DNA of 64,000 bases. Origin: Orobanche coerulescens (lineage: Eukaryota > Streptophyta > Magnoliopsida > Lamiales > Orobanchaceae). Position 1 is the stretch's first letter, and the number at the start of each line of letters is the position of its first letter. The DNA lies in NCBI GenBank assembly GCA_033398695.1, contig CM065802.1:77920096-77984095 (forward strand), written 5' to 3'. The translations under genes were made by a program, and so were the position numbers. This document shows, piece after piece, positions 35,192 to 47,276 of this stretch. Under the pieces are notes generated by a model, which was given only the letters and a program-made list of their open reading frames with translations, made no database searches and was not told where the DNA came from.

Positions 35192-38100
35192 ATGGCTGGT
35201 CAGACATCTTCTCCCGCACTCAAGAAAACTGCAAACATCATCGATGGACGGATCTTCTCAAGATCTGTCGTCATCGAACGCATTCTCGCTGAAACAAATC
35301 ATGTCGAACCCATGGAGTTCATCATCACTCGTATCCGTCAACAAGGACTCTACCGCCTTGGGAGTCAAACCGCTGAGAAATACGATGTTCACCTGGTTGA
35401 GGAATTTTACCTCAACGCCGCCGTTCGCTTTTTGTCGCTGGCCCAGGGAGGTCACGTTGCTGACATTACTGCTACCATTCAAGGAGTGGAGATCTGTATC
35501 GATCGAGATCTTCTCCAGAATATTTACAGGCTACCTGCTGATGGCCTGACAATGGAAGAACTTGAGACTTTTGGGTCTCAAGAGCTGATAACGAAGTTTC
35601 ACCGACTCAACTGCTGTTGACATGGTTCACACTACATGTCACAAGAAGAATTTTTGTCTGCCATATGTGTATTTACATGATTTTTGCTGCAGGATCATCG
35701 AGAATCAAACTGGTGCATTCGAAATGTGCACTAATCTGAGATTTAGGATGATGGTTGCAATTTTGACCTGTGAAAAGGTCAACTGGTGCCAGATAATCTT
35801 GAAACGCTTGCAGGAGGAAGTATGCAAGCCTGCCACCCAGAAGAAGTCATTTGGTTTAATTTTAAACCATATTTTGACGAAATGCGGACTTTCGCAATCC
35901 GCTGATGTGAAGAAAAATAGCTCCCGGATATACTTAGGAGGCGTCAAGCCTTCGGCATATAACCAGAGCACTATGGTCTGCAACCACCCTAAAATCAAAA
36001 GTATGCCAGTTTCTGAAGATCCAAGGGATGTTTCTCTGAAGTCCCAGGATGTGGAGTCTTCAAGGAAGAGGAAAAAATCTCACAGCAAGACACCTATTGC
36101 TGGTGAGAAGCCGAAAAGGAAGCTAAATAGGCTGTCTAAAGCTAAAACCACCAAAACCTCCGAGGAAGTTTCCACCGTGGCGCAACCCACTGAAGAACTA
36201 CCCCAGGGCCCAACCCCTGTGGAAGAGGTGCCCGCTACTGTATCGACAGTAGATCCTGAGCCTTTGGCGGCTAAGACGGATGATCGGACATCTGCCAACT
36301 TAGAAGACTCTGGCGAGTCGGCTGCCCCTACGAAGCCAAACGCTACTTCTCCTATGCGGGATTCCACACCCGTACAGGATCAATCTTTCTTCGGGGCACC
36401 ATATCCTGTAAGGAATCCCACTTCCCTACAGGATCCCACACCTATAGAGGAATCCCTCGCTACAGCGGATTCAGACGTTGTACGCAGTCCCACCCCGGAC
36501 ACCATTATCAACAAAACTCTTCTCTCTGTGCAGATTGATCATGCTTACGATAGATTCCTTAAATGGAAAAGCTACAGGCTAGCTCCGTATGACACCTTAT
36601 ACAATTAGAGCGAATGGAGCCATGAAGAGAAATTTGTATTGTAGGTGACGGACTCAACAGAGGTTGCAGCCCTGATCCAATGGGAAAATCTCTACTGCAA
36701 GGAATGGATTGAAATCCATTTATTACAAAAATCTGACGCAAGGAGAAAAGGAAAATATAAGTCCAAGGACTCTCCCCAAAATCCAAAAGATGATGATGAC
36801 TCAGACGACGATGACGATGCTTTACAAGCTGGTCTGAGAATGAGTCGTGAGGAGGCTCAAGACAGAGATGCCTCTCAACCCAAGGATGAGGAAGGGCCAT
36901 CAAATCGAAGTGAGCCCCCTTCGCCACAGCAAGAGAACATTCCTGATGACGAGAAATTAGTCCCTCAAGTCGAGGAAGAAGAAATTATTTTGGAACAGGC
37001 ACCCGAGCCTGTTGCCGCTGAAGAAGAAGTTGTTGCTTAGAGACAACAGGAGGAATCAGTCCCTCCTGTATCCATGTCTACAGAAGCACCTTCGCAACAG
37101 GAGGACACAGCACCCCCTGCCGCCGAACCCGAAAATACTGCACCCGCCCCATCAACCGTGGAATCCGAGGACGGTAATGTACCTGAGGATGTCCAACTCA
37201 ATTCACGCCCTATCGTGAATCTGAGGAGGTTGAATGGATCTGAAGATTTTGCCAAACCAGATTCTCCAAGCACTGCTGCTAGGAAAGAGCGCCTGCGTGC
37301 TCTTGGTCTTCAAACTGTCTTCATCCAAGATGCAGTGAATGCCCTGTACTCAGTCGAAAAAGCTCTTAATTGGATGCACACTTCTGCAGTCGAAGAGATG
37401 ACTACATTACAGCATGAAGTCTCTCGCGTAGTAGAAGCCTTCACTGTATTGCCAGAAGTATTCAAGCGAGCACTGAAGATCATGCAATAGAAACAAGAGC
37501 AACTCCTGAGAGAAGAAGCATCCAAAACTCGCATTTCTGAGGCCAAGACCGCAGCTGCTATGATCGAAACCACTTCTCATCTTCGAGCCCACGACAAAAG
37601 TATCAAGGATATGTCGCAGGTGCTTTCCACCCTTGTAGAAAGAATGACAAACATTGAGACGAAATAGGATGCCGCACTGGAGATCCTAGGACGTCTTGAT
37701 GACGCCAAAAAGGGGGAAGAAGCGAGAGAAGCTGCTAGGAGAATAAGGTTACAGCACGAAAGGGAATTTAATGCTGCTCAAGACAGCATTACCGCTGAAT
37801 TGAACAAGCTAGCCCCTCCCTCTCAAAGTTTTAAGATTTCAGGCTCCCGACCTGAATTTCATGATCCAAATGTCCCGTGGCAAAACTTAATCCAAAGACC
37901 TTCTGAAATTCGTCTACCGACCAACCGCCATCCAACTGCCGAAGAGGTGAAGCAATGGAGGAAGAATGAGCTAATGAGATACTTTGTTAAACTCATCAGG
38001 GAATCCGCCATCTTCAAAAGGTATAAGATATTAGCAGAGGCTTCATACAAATTCACGAAGATGTTAGAAGAAGGAAAACTCCCTCTCCAGCTAGATATGA

Positions 38101-38285
38101 AATCCAAGCATAGAAGAGGAGATCGGGTCACCCATCCAGAAGACTGGATTCTTGCCTTTGACAAATCCTATGAAGGTAGAGCTATATACCTAGATCGAGG
38201 CAACGATTCCCTACAACACTGGTGGCGTGGAACCGAGAATGATCTAGGGAAGAAGCCATGGAGACATGCGGACTATAGGAGTTGA
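35192..38285 (+). pseudogene. Element D third ORF (envelope-like position), about 1,030 codons
   Basis: Starts MAGQTSSPALKKTANI at 35192. One frameshift at about 35600-35622, then a single frame to 38285 interrupted only by TAG at 36606, 36642, 37038, 37488 and 37665. N-terminal 250 residues: globular, with RFLSLAQGGHVADITATIQG and IDRDLLQNIYRLP. Middle (about 36000-37250): Pro/Glu/Thr/Ser-rich and highly acidic with a run of Asp. Then a coiled coil (37260-37800) and a basic C-terminal domain (EEVKQWRKNELMRYF, RGDRVTHPEDW). I see no signal peptide or convincing membrane segment, so although it sits where Sireviruses carry an 'envelope-like' gene, an envelope role is not supported by sequence. 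It may belong to the 'putative plant transposon protein' family. Confidence 0.75.
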
Positions 38286-38358
38286 AATCCTTGTAATATT
38301 GTTTCTTTTTGTAATTTTCCTTCAAAACAGCAAACCATGTACTCTATCTTTGAATATC

Positions 38359-38364
38359 AATAAA
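38359..38364 (+). terminator. Polyadenylation signal after D ORF3
   Basis: AATAAA 74 bases after the ORF3 stop, outside the LTR, preceded by the T-rich 38290-38330. It suits a separate ORF3 transcript. Confidence 0.45.
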
Positions 38365-38764
38365 AGTGTTTGTTTGTCTTGAAAGATTACAACTCGTAAT
38401 CTACTGTGTTGATGTATGATTACATAACTTAAATTGTTGAGATAACAATCACAAGTATAGAAACTTGTTTGAAAATTAAGATGTACGAACTTGTCTACAA
38501 ACAGTTCATAATTTCAGTTGTATGCATTTATAATATATTGTAAGATTGTGCCTGCGCGCCAATCATAAGCTTAATTTCTAAAAATTCTTAGCTGTATCGA
38601 ACTCTCCTGCGAGCAGTTCATGAATTAGACTAAGTTGCTGAAAGAAAAACCATTTGACAGAAGACCAAGAAATCTGCCAGAAGTCATCAAAGAAGATTAT
38701 TTCATGAAGAAGGTTTTGGCATCATCAAGAAGACTTGAAAGTTTTAAAGTCTTGGCAAATTGTC

Positions 38765-38778
38765 AAAAAGGGGGAAAT
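38765..38778 (+). promoter_or_regulatory. Polypurine tract of element D
   Basis: AAAAAGGGGGAAAT immediately before the 3' LTR. Confidence 0.85.
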
Positions 38779-39935
38779 TGTTGGGATAACAAATACTCTA
38801 TATCGAAACAGCCGGGATAATCAATCCCTGTATCGAATAGTGTTTATAAGAGGTTTTGACATATATGCCAATCCTCAATATAGTAAGGAAACTGTATCGA
38901 TAAGTTGAAGCGTCAACCTGTATTGAAAGCCTGTCTCGAATCCAGCATATAGTGGAACCTTTCAGTACAGCAAAAAAGTCTTATAAAGACCAAGTATGGA
39001 AACTGTCTCGAATCACCAATACAGTGATCTTCCATACAGCTCTCAACAGGACAAAGAAGGAATCTTCAGAAGTCAAGTCCCGTTGATAAAGAAGTATTTA
39101 AATACTAAAGGATAAAGTATTTAAATACTGTCAGTCAACAGATCTTCAAATCCCGCTAAATCCGGATCGTGCTTTTCATCCTGTTGGAATGGAATCTTGC
39201 TCAACGGATTTATCTCAATGGATATATTTTCCAGAAGACTATATATATCTCATCAAGGCGTTGAAGATCAGTTACCAAAATTATCAAGCTATCAAAGTTA
39301 TTATCAGAGCAAAACATATCTCCAAAGCTTACTGCTACTCAGATCTAAGAGATATATAGTGCTCATCATCTTGAACAACACTTCATCAGCTAGAAGCTCT
39401 TAAAGTCAAAGTTGTTCATACCCTGTTCTATCCTTTGAACAAATCCAGATCAGCCCTGTGTGGACTAAGTAATCGTTGCTATTCCAGAACTGTGTGTGAA
39501 GGATTTGCATCGAAGAAGACGAAGCTTCAGAACTGTGTGTGAAGAAACAAGTCAAAGCATTAGCTCAAACCAATCTGTGTGAACGGTTGAAGCTAAGATC
39601 TTTATATCAATCCATGTGAACGATATATTGATTGTGTGTTGTTAAAATTACGTAGTTGTGTACGTAGTAATTATAATAAACTTTTTACTCCTGTGTGGAG
39701 GACTAGTGTACGTAGAGGGCTTTACCTCGAACTACTTTAAATATTGTGTTATTTACCTTCTGCCTTACTTGTTTTAATTACTGTGATTATTTAAGTATAC
39801 ACTGCACATCAAGTTGTTGTATCTACAACAACTTACTGTATTTAAGACTTCCGCTACGCACTCAGATTTAAAATCAATACAACTTGTTGTTTAAACTACT
39901 TCCCAAACTGTATCCAGTATACTTAGTGGCCAACA
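38779..39935 (+). repeat. 3' LTR of element D
   Basis: Starts TGTTGGGATAAC and ends GGCCAACA, followed by CTATG (39936-39940). It is 3 bp shorter than the 5' LTR through loss of one GTT near 39413. Confidence 0.95.
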
Positions 39936-40380
39936 CTATGCAGGCTGTAAAATTGACAGGAAGAGCACTACCAGTAGCTGTCAATTTTTAGGTGGAAGAT
40001 TGGTGTCATGGTTGAGCAAGAAACAACACTCAGTATCAAACTCTACAGCTGAGGCTGAGTATATTGCAGCTGGTAGTTATTTTGCTCAAATTCTATATAT
40101 GAAGAATCAGCTAATGGATTATGGGTTAGGGTTGTCCATCATCCCTATATCTGTGACAACACTAGTACCATAGCAATCTCAGACAATCTTGTTCAACACT
40201 CAAGAACTAAGCACATTGATATCTACAACATTTTATAAGGGAGCATTTTGAAAATGGTACTATCAAGCTACACTACATCCCAACTGACAAGCAACTTGCA
40301 GATACTTTCACAAAGCCATTGGATGAAGGTACATTTAATAGATTGGTGAGTGAACTAGGTATGTTGAATTTACATTGTTA
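39936..40380 (+). pseudogene. Element C pol, part 3 (RNase H end)
   Basis: Continues directly after the CTATG duplication with GCKIDRKSTTSSCQFLGG, SWLSKKQHSVSNSTAEAEYIAAG and, after indels near 40140 and 40230, the LADTFTKPLDEGTFNRL stretch that normally closes copia pol. Confidence 0.88.
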
Positions 40381-41186
40381 AATATTTGATGGAATGTGTT
40401 GTTAAAAGTAACTCAACTGCAGAAAAATGTTGCATGATTTCATGGCCTCAGATGTTTTGATGAAATTAATGTAACTATATGATGAATTTTCTCTGAATAT
40501 TCTGCATTTGAGAATATGAAATTTTGTAGCATTGAAGGAAATTTTTCTAAGTACTAGAGAAGTTTGCAGTCAATGACAGTAACCTCTATGATACTGTTAT
40601 AGAAGTCACTGTTGTGAGGGTTTGTTGTTTGTAAAGTAAAGAGAGTAGTTTACTGAATTAAGTGACAGTAAAATTTCGCGCAAAACGTTCTGTCAAGGAC
40701 CTTACTGTCATATAATATGATAATCTCATAGACTCACTGTCATATTATTTAAAAGTTAATGTCCTAACAATTGCGCATACTTTAATGTTATTCATTTAAG
40801 ATTACTATTATATTATTAATTTGAGATATTGTTACTGTCACGGGTTGCTATATGCCCTAGCGCTCAGGTTACTGTCAAGGACAAACATACTGTCAAGAAT
40901 ACTGTCATGGACTAGCGCCCAAATTTCTCTCAAGAAACAAGATACTGTCAATTAATCAACGGTTTCCACTAAGCCACAACAATACTTTTCTCGCACAGAC
41001 ATTAACCCAACAGTTAAGACATGACCTCAATTATTGAAATTCAGTTTAGTTTCAATTAAAGGCAAAGCTATACAAATTCTTAAATAATTACCAATAGTTT
41101 AAGTTACTTCTACATTCACAAAGCAAAAAATCTCTTTGGATTTGAACCAACTCTATTTCTCAAACGCTCAAACCTCGAACACAACA
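40381..41186 (+). other. Pol-ORF3 spacer of element C, rich in ACTGTCA
   Basis: No reading frame. ACTGTCA or TGACAGT and near variants occur more than ten times between 40570 and 40950, as in the LTR of C and the gag hinge. It matches in position and size the spacer of D, but I see no equivalent of D's CTATAAAAGG; the nearest candidate is GCTATACAAAT near 41066. Confidence 0.65.
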
Positions 41187-41248
41187 ATGGCTGCAGCACA
41201 ACAACAAACTGAGTACACCATCATCTTCGATCTTGCTGTCTCAAATTT

Positions 41249-42267
41249 TGTAGGAGTAATTTCTGAAATATAGGCATTTTCGGAGTCGACTGGACTCCGG
41301 GCCACGGCACAAACCCTCCGAGTCGTGGCACTATGCTTGAAAAGGTCTTTCTTCTCACCCTGCACTACCGGGCCGCGGCACAAGGCTGTCGAGCCGCGGC
41401 CCCCGGGATCACCCTTCAAATGCCGACCCAACTGTACTCTGGGCCGCGGCCCCTGTCGGTTGGGCCGCGGCCCCCTGCCGATCACCCTTCAAATGGTCGA
41501 GCGGCCTGTACTCTGGGCCGCGACACCCTCCTGCCGGGCCGCGGCCCCTGCCGATAAACCTGGGCATTTTTCCAGTGTGTGCCGTGGCACACTTGGGCCG
41601 GGCCGCGGCACACGAGTCAATTTTTCAAAGGGGATCTATTTTAGCAGGTTTTCCCGCGGGAGTTTCATCACTTCACCTACATCCTTTTGAGAGAAGAACA
41701 AGAGAGAGATAGAGAGAGAAACAAGAGAGAGAAATATATTTCTTCAATTTTCCGGAGGTTTATGAGTCGGATCGTCGTGATATTTTGACAAGAGCTTGGT
41801 AGCTATTGGGCAAATCTTTTCAGTGGAGTAGATCGAGATTTTGAGTCCGGAAGTTTGGTTATTTCGTTAGCTTTTTGTGTAATCTATTTACGGTGTTTTC
41901 TTTTCTCGATCTTGTTATTGTTGTTGTATTCCAAATACTTGAAGAATGTTTATTACCGAGTATTTGACGATTGGTGTGTACCCCTAGTTTGTATTAGGGA
42001 CGATTGTGTATTGTGTGTATTGGTGATAGTGGATTTAAGCGGCTTCGGTCCCGTGGTTTTTACTCTCGTCTTGAGGGGTTTTCCACGCTAAAATATTGTG
42101 TCTCCTGATTATTGTTTTTCGAATATCATTTGTATTATATTATCGAGTTGTAATTGATTTGCTCTACTCGTCGGTAACCACAAAGTTACAATTGAAGAGT
42201 GGGAAGTTATCAAATGAGGTTCTGCATTATTCGTTGTGACGTGACGTTAGTCGTGTTTTTCCCAACA
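41249..42267 (+). repeat. 5' LTR of element E
   Basis: 1,019 bp, TGTAGGAG to CCCAACA. It has a GC-rich left third (41290-41620) with GCCGCGGC repeats, a GA-rich run (41690-41740, AGAGAGA several times), then AT-rich sequence. It is 31 bp longer than the 3' copy, mainly through an extra GGGCCGCGGCCCC unit at 41440-41475. Confidence 0.93.
41371..41610. repeat. GCCGCGGC palindrome cluster in LTR E
   Basis: GCCGCGGC occurs at about 41371, 41392, 41442, 41463, 41538 and 41602, usually within GGGCCGCGGCCCC. In the 3' LTR the same sites include GGCCGCGGCCGCGG at about 46412 plus copies decayed to GCCGTGGC, GCCACGGC and GCCGCGAC. Confidence 0.85.
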
Positions 42268-42270
42268 AAG

Positions 42271-42283
42271 TGGCATCGAAGAC
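42271..42283 (+). promoter_or_regulatory. Probable primer binding site of element E
   Basis: TGGCATCGAAGAC, three bases after the LTR end, resembles a diverged or variant TGGTATCAGAGC site. The match to initiator Met tRNA is imperfect. Confidence 0.5.
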
Positions 42284-42348
42284 ACGGGATTTGTTGTTTC
42301 GTGGTTGTTTAGTATATCAATTGTAAGCTGGAAGCCAACACGAGTAGA

Positions 42349-43185
42349 ATGGTTAACTTGAATGGTTCGAACTACCACATATGGAAGGGGAAGATAGAAG
42401 ACCTTTTATATGTGAAGGATTATTATTTACCAGTTTTTAGCAAAGATAAACCGGAAGGCAAGTCCGACGCGGAGTGGACTATTTTACATCGCCAAGTTTG
42501 CGGATATATTCGACAATGGGTTGATGACAACGTTTTGAAACATATTAGTGGAGAGAAGGATGCTCAAGAGTTATGGCACAAACTTGAGCAATTGTATGCT
42601 CGGAAGACGGGGAATAATAAGTTATTCCTCATTAAACAAATGATGAATTTGAAATATCGATACGGGACTCCTCTATTGGATCATTTAAATGAATTCCAAG
42701 GCATAATTAATCAACTTTCCGGAATGGGAATTAAATTCGAAGAGGAGGTGCAAGCTTTGTAGTTGTTAGGCACATTGCCGGATTCTTGGGAGACGTTTCG
42801 AACGTTGTTGTCTAACTCTGCCCCCGATGGAGTCATCTCGATGGAATTAGCTAAAGGGAACATGTTGAATGAGGAGGTCCGAAGAAAAGCACAAGGATCT
42901 TTGTCACAGTCGTATGTTCTAGTTACCGAAAGACGGGGGAGAGGTCAAAGTAGAGGTCCGAGTAATAGAGGGCCACAAAGGAGTAATTCCCGGGGGAAGT
43001 ATGCCAATATCGAATGTTACCATTGTGGTAAGAAAAGGCATACTAAGAAATTTTGCCAACAATTAAAGAAGGAGAATCGCCAAGGCCGAGAGAATTCACA
43101 AAAGAAGGAGAGCGGTAGTAATGATAAAGCCGAAGTAAATACTACCACCGAAGAATTCTTTGTTTGTTATGACTATGATATGGTG
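42349..43185 (+). pseudogene. Element E gag
   Basis: Starts MVNLNGSNYHIWKGKIEDLL at 42349, the classic copia gag opening. One TAG at 42760-42762 interrupts the capsid (…VQAL, stop, LLGTLPDSWETF), and the frame then continues. Zinc knuckle CYHCGKKRHTKKFC at about 43014-43056 is complete. Gag runs into pol without a break, as usual in this copia group. Confidence 0.88.
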
Positions 43186-46100
43186 AATCTTGCGAGAGAT
43201 GATTCGAGTTGGGTGGTCGATAGTGGAGATACGTGTTATGTTACATCACGTAGAGATTTTTATTCCTCTTATACTCTGGGTGACTATGGTATAGTCAAGA
43301 TGGGTAACGATGGGTTATCCAAGATTGTTGGAGTGGGAGATGTGCATTTGAGATTCAACACCGGTATGGAACTTGTTTTACGGAATGTAAAATAGGTTAC
43401 GGATATGAGGCTTAATGTTATGTCCGTTGGTTTACTCAATGATGATGGTTATCATAGTGGTTTTGGAAAGGGGTTGTGGAAACTCACTAGAGGTTCCTTG
43501 ATTGTTAGGAGAGGAGAAAAGGAAGGAAAATTGTACGTGACACTTCCGAAGGTCACGACTAATTCCATGAACACAATAGAATATAATGACATGGCCGAGC
43601 TATGGCATAATAGGCTCGGTCATATGAGCGAGAAAGGGATGGCGCTATTGTCGAAAAAGGAGGTGTTGTCCAGGGTTCACAAGGTACACCTTAAAAGATG
43701 CTCTCATTATCTAGCCGAGAAACAAAGGAGAGTTACTTTTAAGAGTCATACTCCTTCACGGAAGGAAAATGTGCTTGATCTTGTTCATTCCGATGTTTGT
43801 GGTCCTATGAAGACTAGGACGCTCGGTGGTTGCCGATACTTGTCACATTCATCGACGATCACTCTAGGAATGTGTGGGCATACACCTTGAAGACCAAAGA
43901 TCAAGTGTTAGATACTTTCAAACAATTTCATGCCTCGGTGGAAAGAGAGACCGGGAAGAAGCTAAAGTATATTCGGACGGACAATGGTGGAGAGTGCACC
44001 GGGCCCTTTGATGAATATTTCCGATAACAAGGGATTCGATATCAAAAGATGCTCCCGAAGACTCCGCAACTCAATAGATTGGTGGAGAGAATGAACCAGA
44101 CTTTGGTCGATAGAGATCGATGTTTGCTCTCACATGCCGGATTGCCAAAGTCGTTTTGGGGAGAAGCTTTGAACACGGCGGTTCATGTTATTAATTTGAC
44201 GCCATGTGTTCCTTTGGAGTTTGATGTCCCGGATAAGGTGTGGAGCGGTAAAGACATCTCATACCGCCACTTAAGGGTTTTCAGATGTAAAGCTTTTGTT
44301 CACATTCTGAATGCTGAAAGGTCGAAGCTTGATTTCAAGATGAAGCCATGTATTTTTATTGGTTACGGGCTTGATGAGTTCGGGTATAGATTGTATGACC
44401 CGGTTACTAAGAGGCTTGTTTGGTCTAGAGATGTTGTTTTTGTTGAAGATCAAACCATGAAAGATGTTGAGAATAGAGAGTCGGCTCCACAACACGACTA
44501 TGATCTTATTGATTTGGACCCCGTTCCTCCACAACATGTTGAGACAACCGGTGGAGAGGATGTCCAAAATGATGGACAACATGATGCCGGTGACAACGAT
44601 GAGTTGAGACAAGATGACACCGATGGAGCTCATCCCGAGCTGCCCATGACGAACATGCCATCTTTTGTTCCACATAGGCGGTCGACGAGGGACCGTCATC
44701 CCTCCACTCGTTATTCGGCTGATGAGTATGTCTTACTCACCGACGAGGGAGAGCCCGAATATTTTGCGGAGGCCCTGGAGGATGAAAAGAAGAAAGAGTT
44801 GATGGATGCCATGCAAGACTAGATGAGTTCCTTGCATGAGAATAACACGTACGAGTTGGTAAAGTTGTCGAAAGGCAAAAGAGCTTTGAGGAACAAATGA
44901 GTGTATTGGGTGAAGTCGGAGGAACATACTTCGTTTCTCCGATACAAAGCTAGACTCATAGTGAATGGGTTTAGTCAAAATAAGGGCATTGATTTTGACG
45001 AAATTTTTTCTCCGGTTGTGAATATAGGATCGATTCGATTGGTCCTTGGTATTGCGGCTAGTCTTGATCTTGAGGTCGAACAAATGGATGTCAAGAAGGC
45101 TTTTCTTCAAAGAGACCTTGACAAAGAAATTTATATGAAGCAACCGAAAGGGTTTGAGGTCGAAGGAAAAGAGGATTATGTGTGTAAACTCTGGAAGAGT
45201 TTATACGGGTTGAAGCAAGCACCACGGCAATGGTACAAGAAGTTTGAGTCGGTTATGGGGGAGCAAGGCTACCGGAAGACGACTCTCGACCATTGCGTAT
45301 TTTTCAAGAAATTTGGAGATGATGATTTTATCATCTTATTGCTTTATGTGGACGACATGTTGATCGTTGGCAAGAATGCCGAGAGGATTGCCAACTTGAA
45401 GAAAGAATTGAATAAGCCTTTTGCCATGAAAGACTTGGGAGCGGCTAAACAAATTCTTGGGATAAGAATTACTCGTGATAGAGCAGCCCGGAAATTACAC
45501 ATGTCTCAAGAGCAATATATCGAGAAGGTGCTTAAATGCTTCAACCTGGACAAAGATAAAGTTGTTAATTCGCCTCTTACTAACAATTTTAAATTGACGA
45601 GCCAAGATTGCCCTAAGATAAAGGAGGAGATTGGGGATATGGATAAAATTCCTTATGCCTCGGCGGTCGGGAGTTTGATGTATGTTTTGGTATGTACTAG
45701 GCCCGACATTGCTCATGTCGTGGGAGTGGTGAGCCGGCTTCTATCGAATCTGGGAAAGAAGCATTGGGAAGCCGTAAAATGAATATTAGATATGTACGGG
45801 GTACTTCCAAATTAGGGATTACATTTGGAAATGGGAAAACAATGCTTGTTGGTTATTCCGATTCGGATATCGTCGGTAATGAAGATAACTGAAAATCCAC
45901 AATCAAGATTGCAAAAGTGCATTGCCTTATCTACAATGGAGGTCGAGTATATAGCGGTGGTGGAAGCATGTAAAGAGCTCTTATGGTTGAAAATGTTTTT
46001 ACGAGAGCTAGGCTTCCGACAACAATGTTATGTCGTTCTTTGTGATAGTCAAAGTGCGATTCATTTGGTTAAGAATGCGACTTTTCACAAGAGAACGAAA

Positions 46101-46270
46101 CATATCGATGTGAGATACCATTGGATCCGAGATGCATTGTAGGATGGTTTGTTTGAACTTGATAAAGTTCATACCAATGATAATGGTTCCGATATGTTAA
46201 CCAAGGCATTGAGTAGAGAGAAGGTGAAAGTGTGTTGTTCGATCGCTGGGATGGCGAACTCTTCCTATAT
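43186..46270 (+). pseudogene. Element E pol
   Basis: Protease WVVDSGDTCYVTS (about 43210). TAG at 43393. GAG-pre-integrase LWHNRLGHMSEKGM (about 43600). Integrase across a frameshift near 43840-43880: IRTDNGGE, then a stop at about 44024, then RLVERMNQTL and FWGEALNTA. Stops at 44820 and about 44898 precede RT (44901-45782), which is open with QMDVKKAFLQ, LYGLKQAPRQW and YVDD at 45345-45356. RNase H (45783-46270) is shifted in frame but shows STMEVEYIAVVEACKE and RTKHIDVRYHWIR. Confidence 0.9.
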
Positions 46271-46273
46271 TCC

Positions 46274-46288
46274 GGAAAGGGGGAGATT
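46274..46288 (+). promoter_or_regulatory. Polypurine tract of element E
   Basis: GGAAAGGGGGAGATT directly before the 3' LTR. Confidence 0.85.
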
Positions 46289-47276
46289 TGTAGGAGTAAT
46301 TTCCGAAATATAGGCATTTTCGGAGTCAACTGGACTCCGGGCCACGAATAAACCCTCCGAGCCGTGGAACTACGCTTGAAAAGGTCTTTCTTCTCACCCT
46401 GCACTGCCGGGCCGGCCGCGGCCGCGGCCCCTGGGATCACCCTTCAAATGCCGACCCAACTGTACTCTGGGCCGTGGCCCCCTGCCGATCACCCTTCAAA
46501 TGGCCGAGCGGCCTGTACTCTGGGCCACGGCACCCTCCTGCCGGGCCGCGGCCCCTGCCGATAAACCTGGGCATTTTTCCAGTGTGTGTCGTGGCACACT
46601 TGGGCCGGGCCGCGACACACGAGTCAATTTTTCAAAGGGGATCTATTTTAGCAGGTTTTCCTGTGGGAGTTCCATCACTTCACCTACATCCTTTTGAGAG
46701 AAGAACAAGAGAGAGATAGAGAGAGAAACAAGAGAGAGAAATATATTTCTTCAATTTCCCGGAGATTTATCGGTCGGATCGTCGTGATATTTTGACAAGA
46801 GCTTTGGTAGCTATTGGGCAAATCTTTTCACCGGAGTATATGGAGATTTTGAGTCCGGAAGTTTGGGTATTTCGTTAGCTTTTTTGTGTAAGCTATTTAT
46901 GGTGTTTTATTTTCTCGATCTTGTTATTGTTGTTGTATTCCAAATACTTGAAGAACGTTTATTACCGAGTATTTGACGATTGGTGTATACCCCTAGTTTG
47001 TATTAGGGACGATTGTGTATTGTGTGTATTGGTGATAGTGGATTTAAGCGGCTTCGGTCCCGTGGTTTTTACTCTCATCTTGAGGAGTTTTCCACACTAA
47101 AATATTGTGTCTCGTGTTTATTATTTTTCGGATATCATTTGTATTATATTATCGAGTTGTAATCGATTTGCTCTACTCGTCGGTAACCACAAAATTACAA
47201 TTGAAGAGTGGAAAGTTGTCAAACGAGGTTCCACATTATTCGTTGTGATGTGATGTTAGTCGTGTTTTTTCCAACA
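46289..47276 (+). repeat. 3' LTR of element E
   Basis: 988 bp, TGTAGGAG to CCAACA, followed by AATTT (47277-47281). Its GC-rich segment is shorter and more decayed than in the 5' LTR. Confidence 0.93.

Larger units (their letters stand above)
27660..39935 (+). mobile_element. Copia element D (Sirevirus-like), complete, 12.3 kb, inserted in C
   Basis: LTRs of 1,160 and 1,157 bp are flanked by CTATG at 27655-27659 and 39936-39940. Removing D and one CTATG rejoins the RNase H of C inside its SDYAGCKIDRKST-like region. Order: LTR, primer site, long gag, pol, 0.77-kb spacer, third ORF of about 1,030 codons, polypurine tract, LTR. By eye about 34 LTR mismatches (about 97% identity). The 5' LTR begins TTTTGGG where the 3' LTR has TGTTGGG, so the first TG is mutated. 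Confidence 0.95.
41249..47276 (+). mobile_element. Copia element E, complete, 6.0 kb, inserted in ORF3 of C
   Basis: LTRs 41249-42267 and 46289-47276, flanked by AATTT at 41244-41248 and 47277-47281. Standard compact copia: gag, protease, integrase, RT, RNase H, no third ORF. It differs in lineage from C and D (the protease-integrase link MRLNVMSVGLLNDDGYHS resembles Tork-type elements). Several stops and at least two frameshifts. Confidence 0.95.

Noticed and set aside
35192..38285. Calling D ORF3 a viral-type envelope gene
   Set aside because: No visible signal peptide, membrane segment or glycoprotein features; only its position suggests it.
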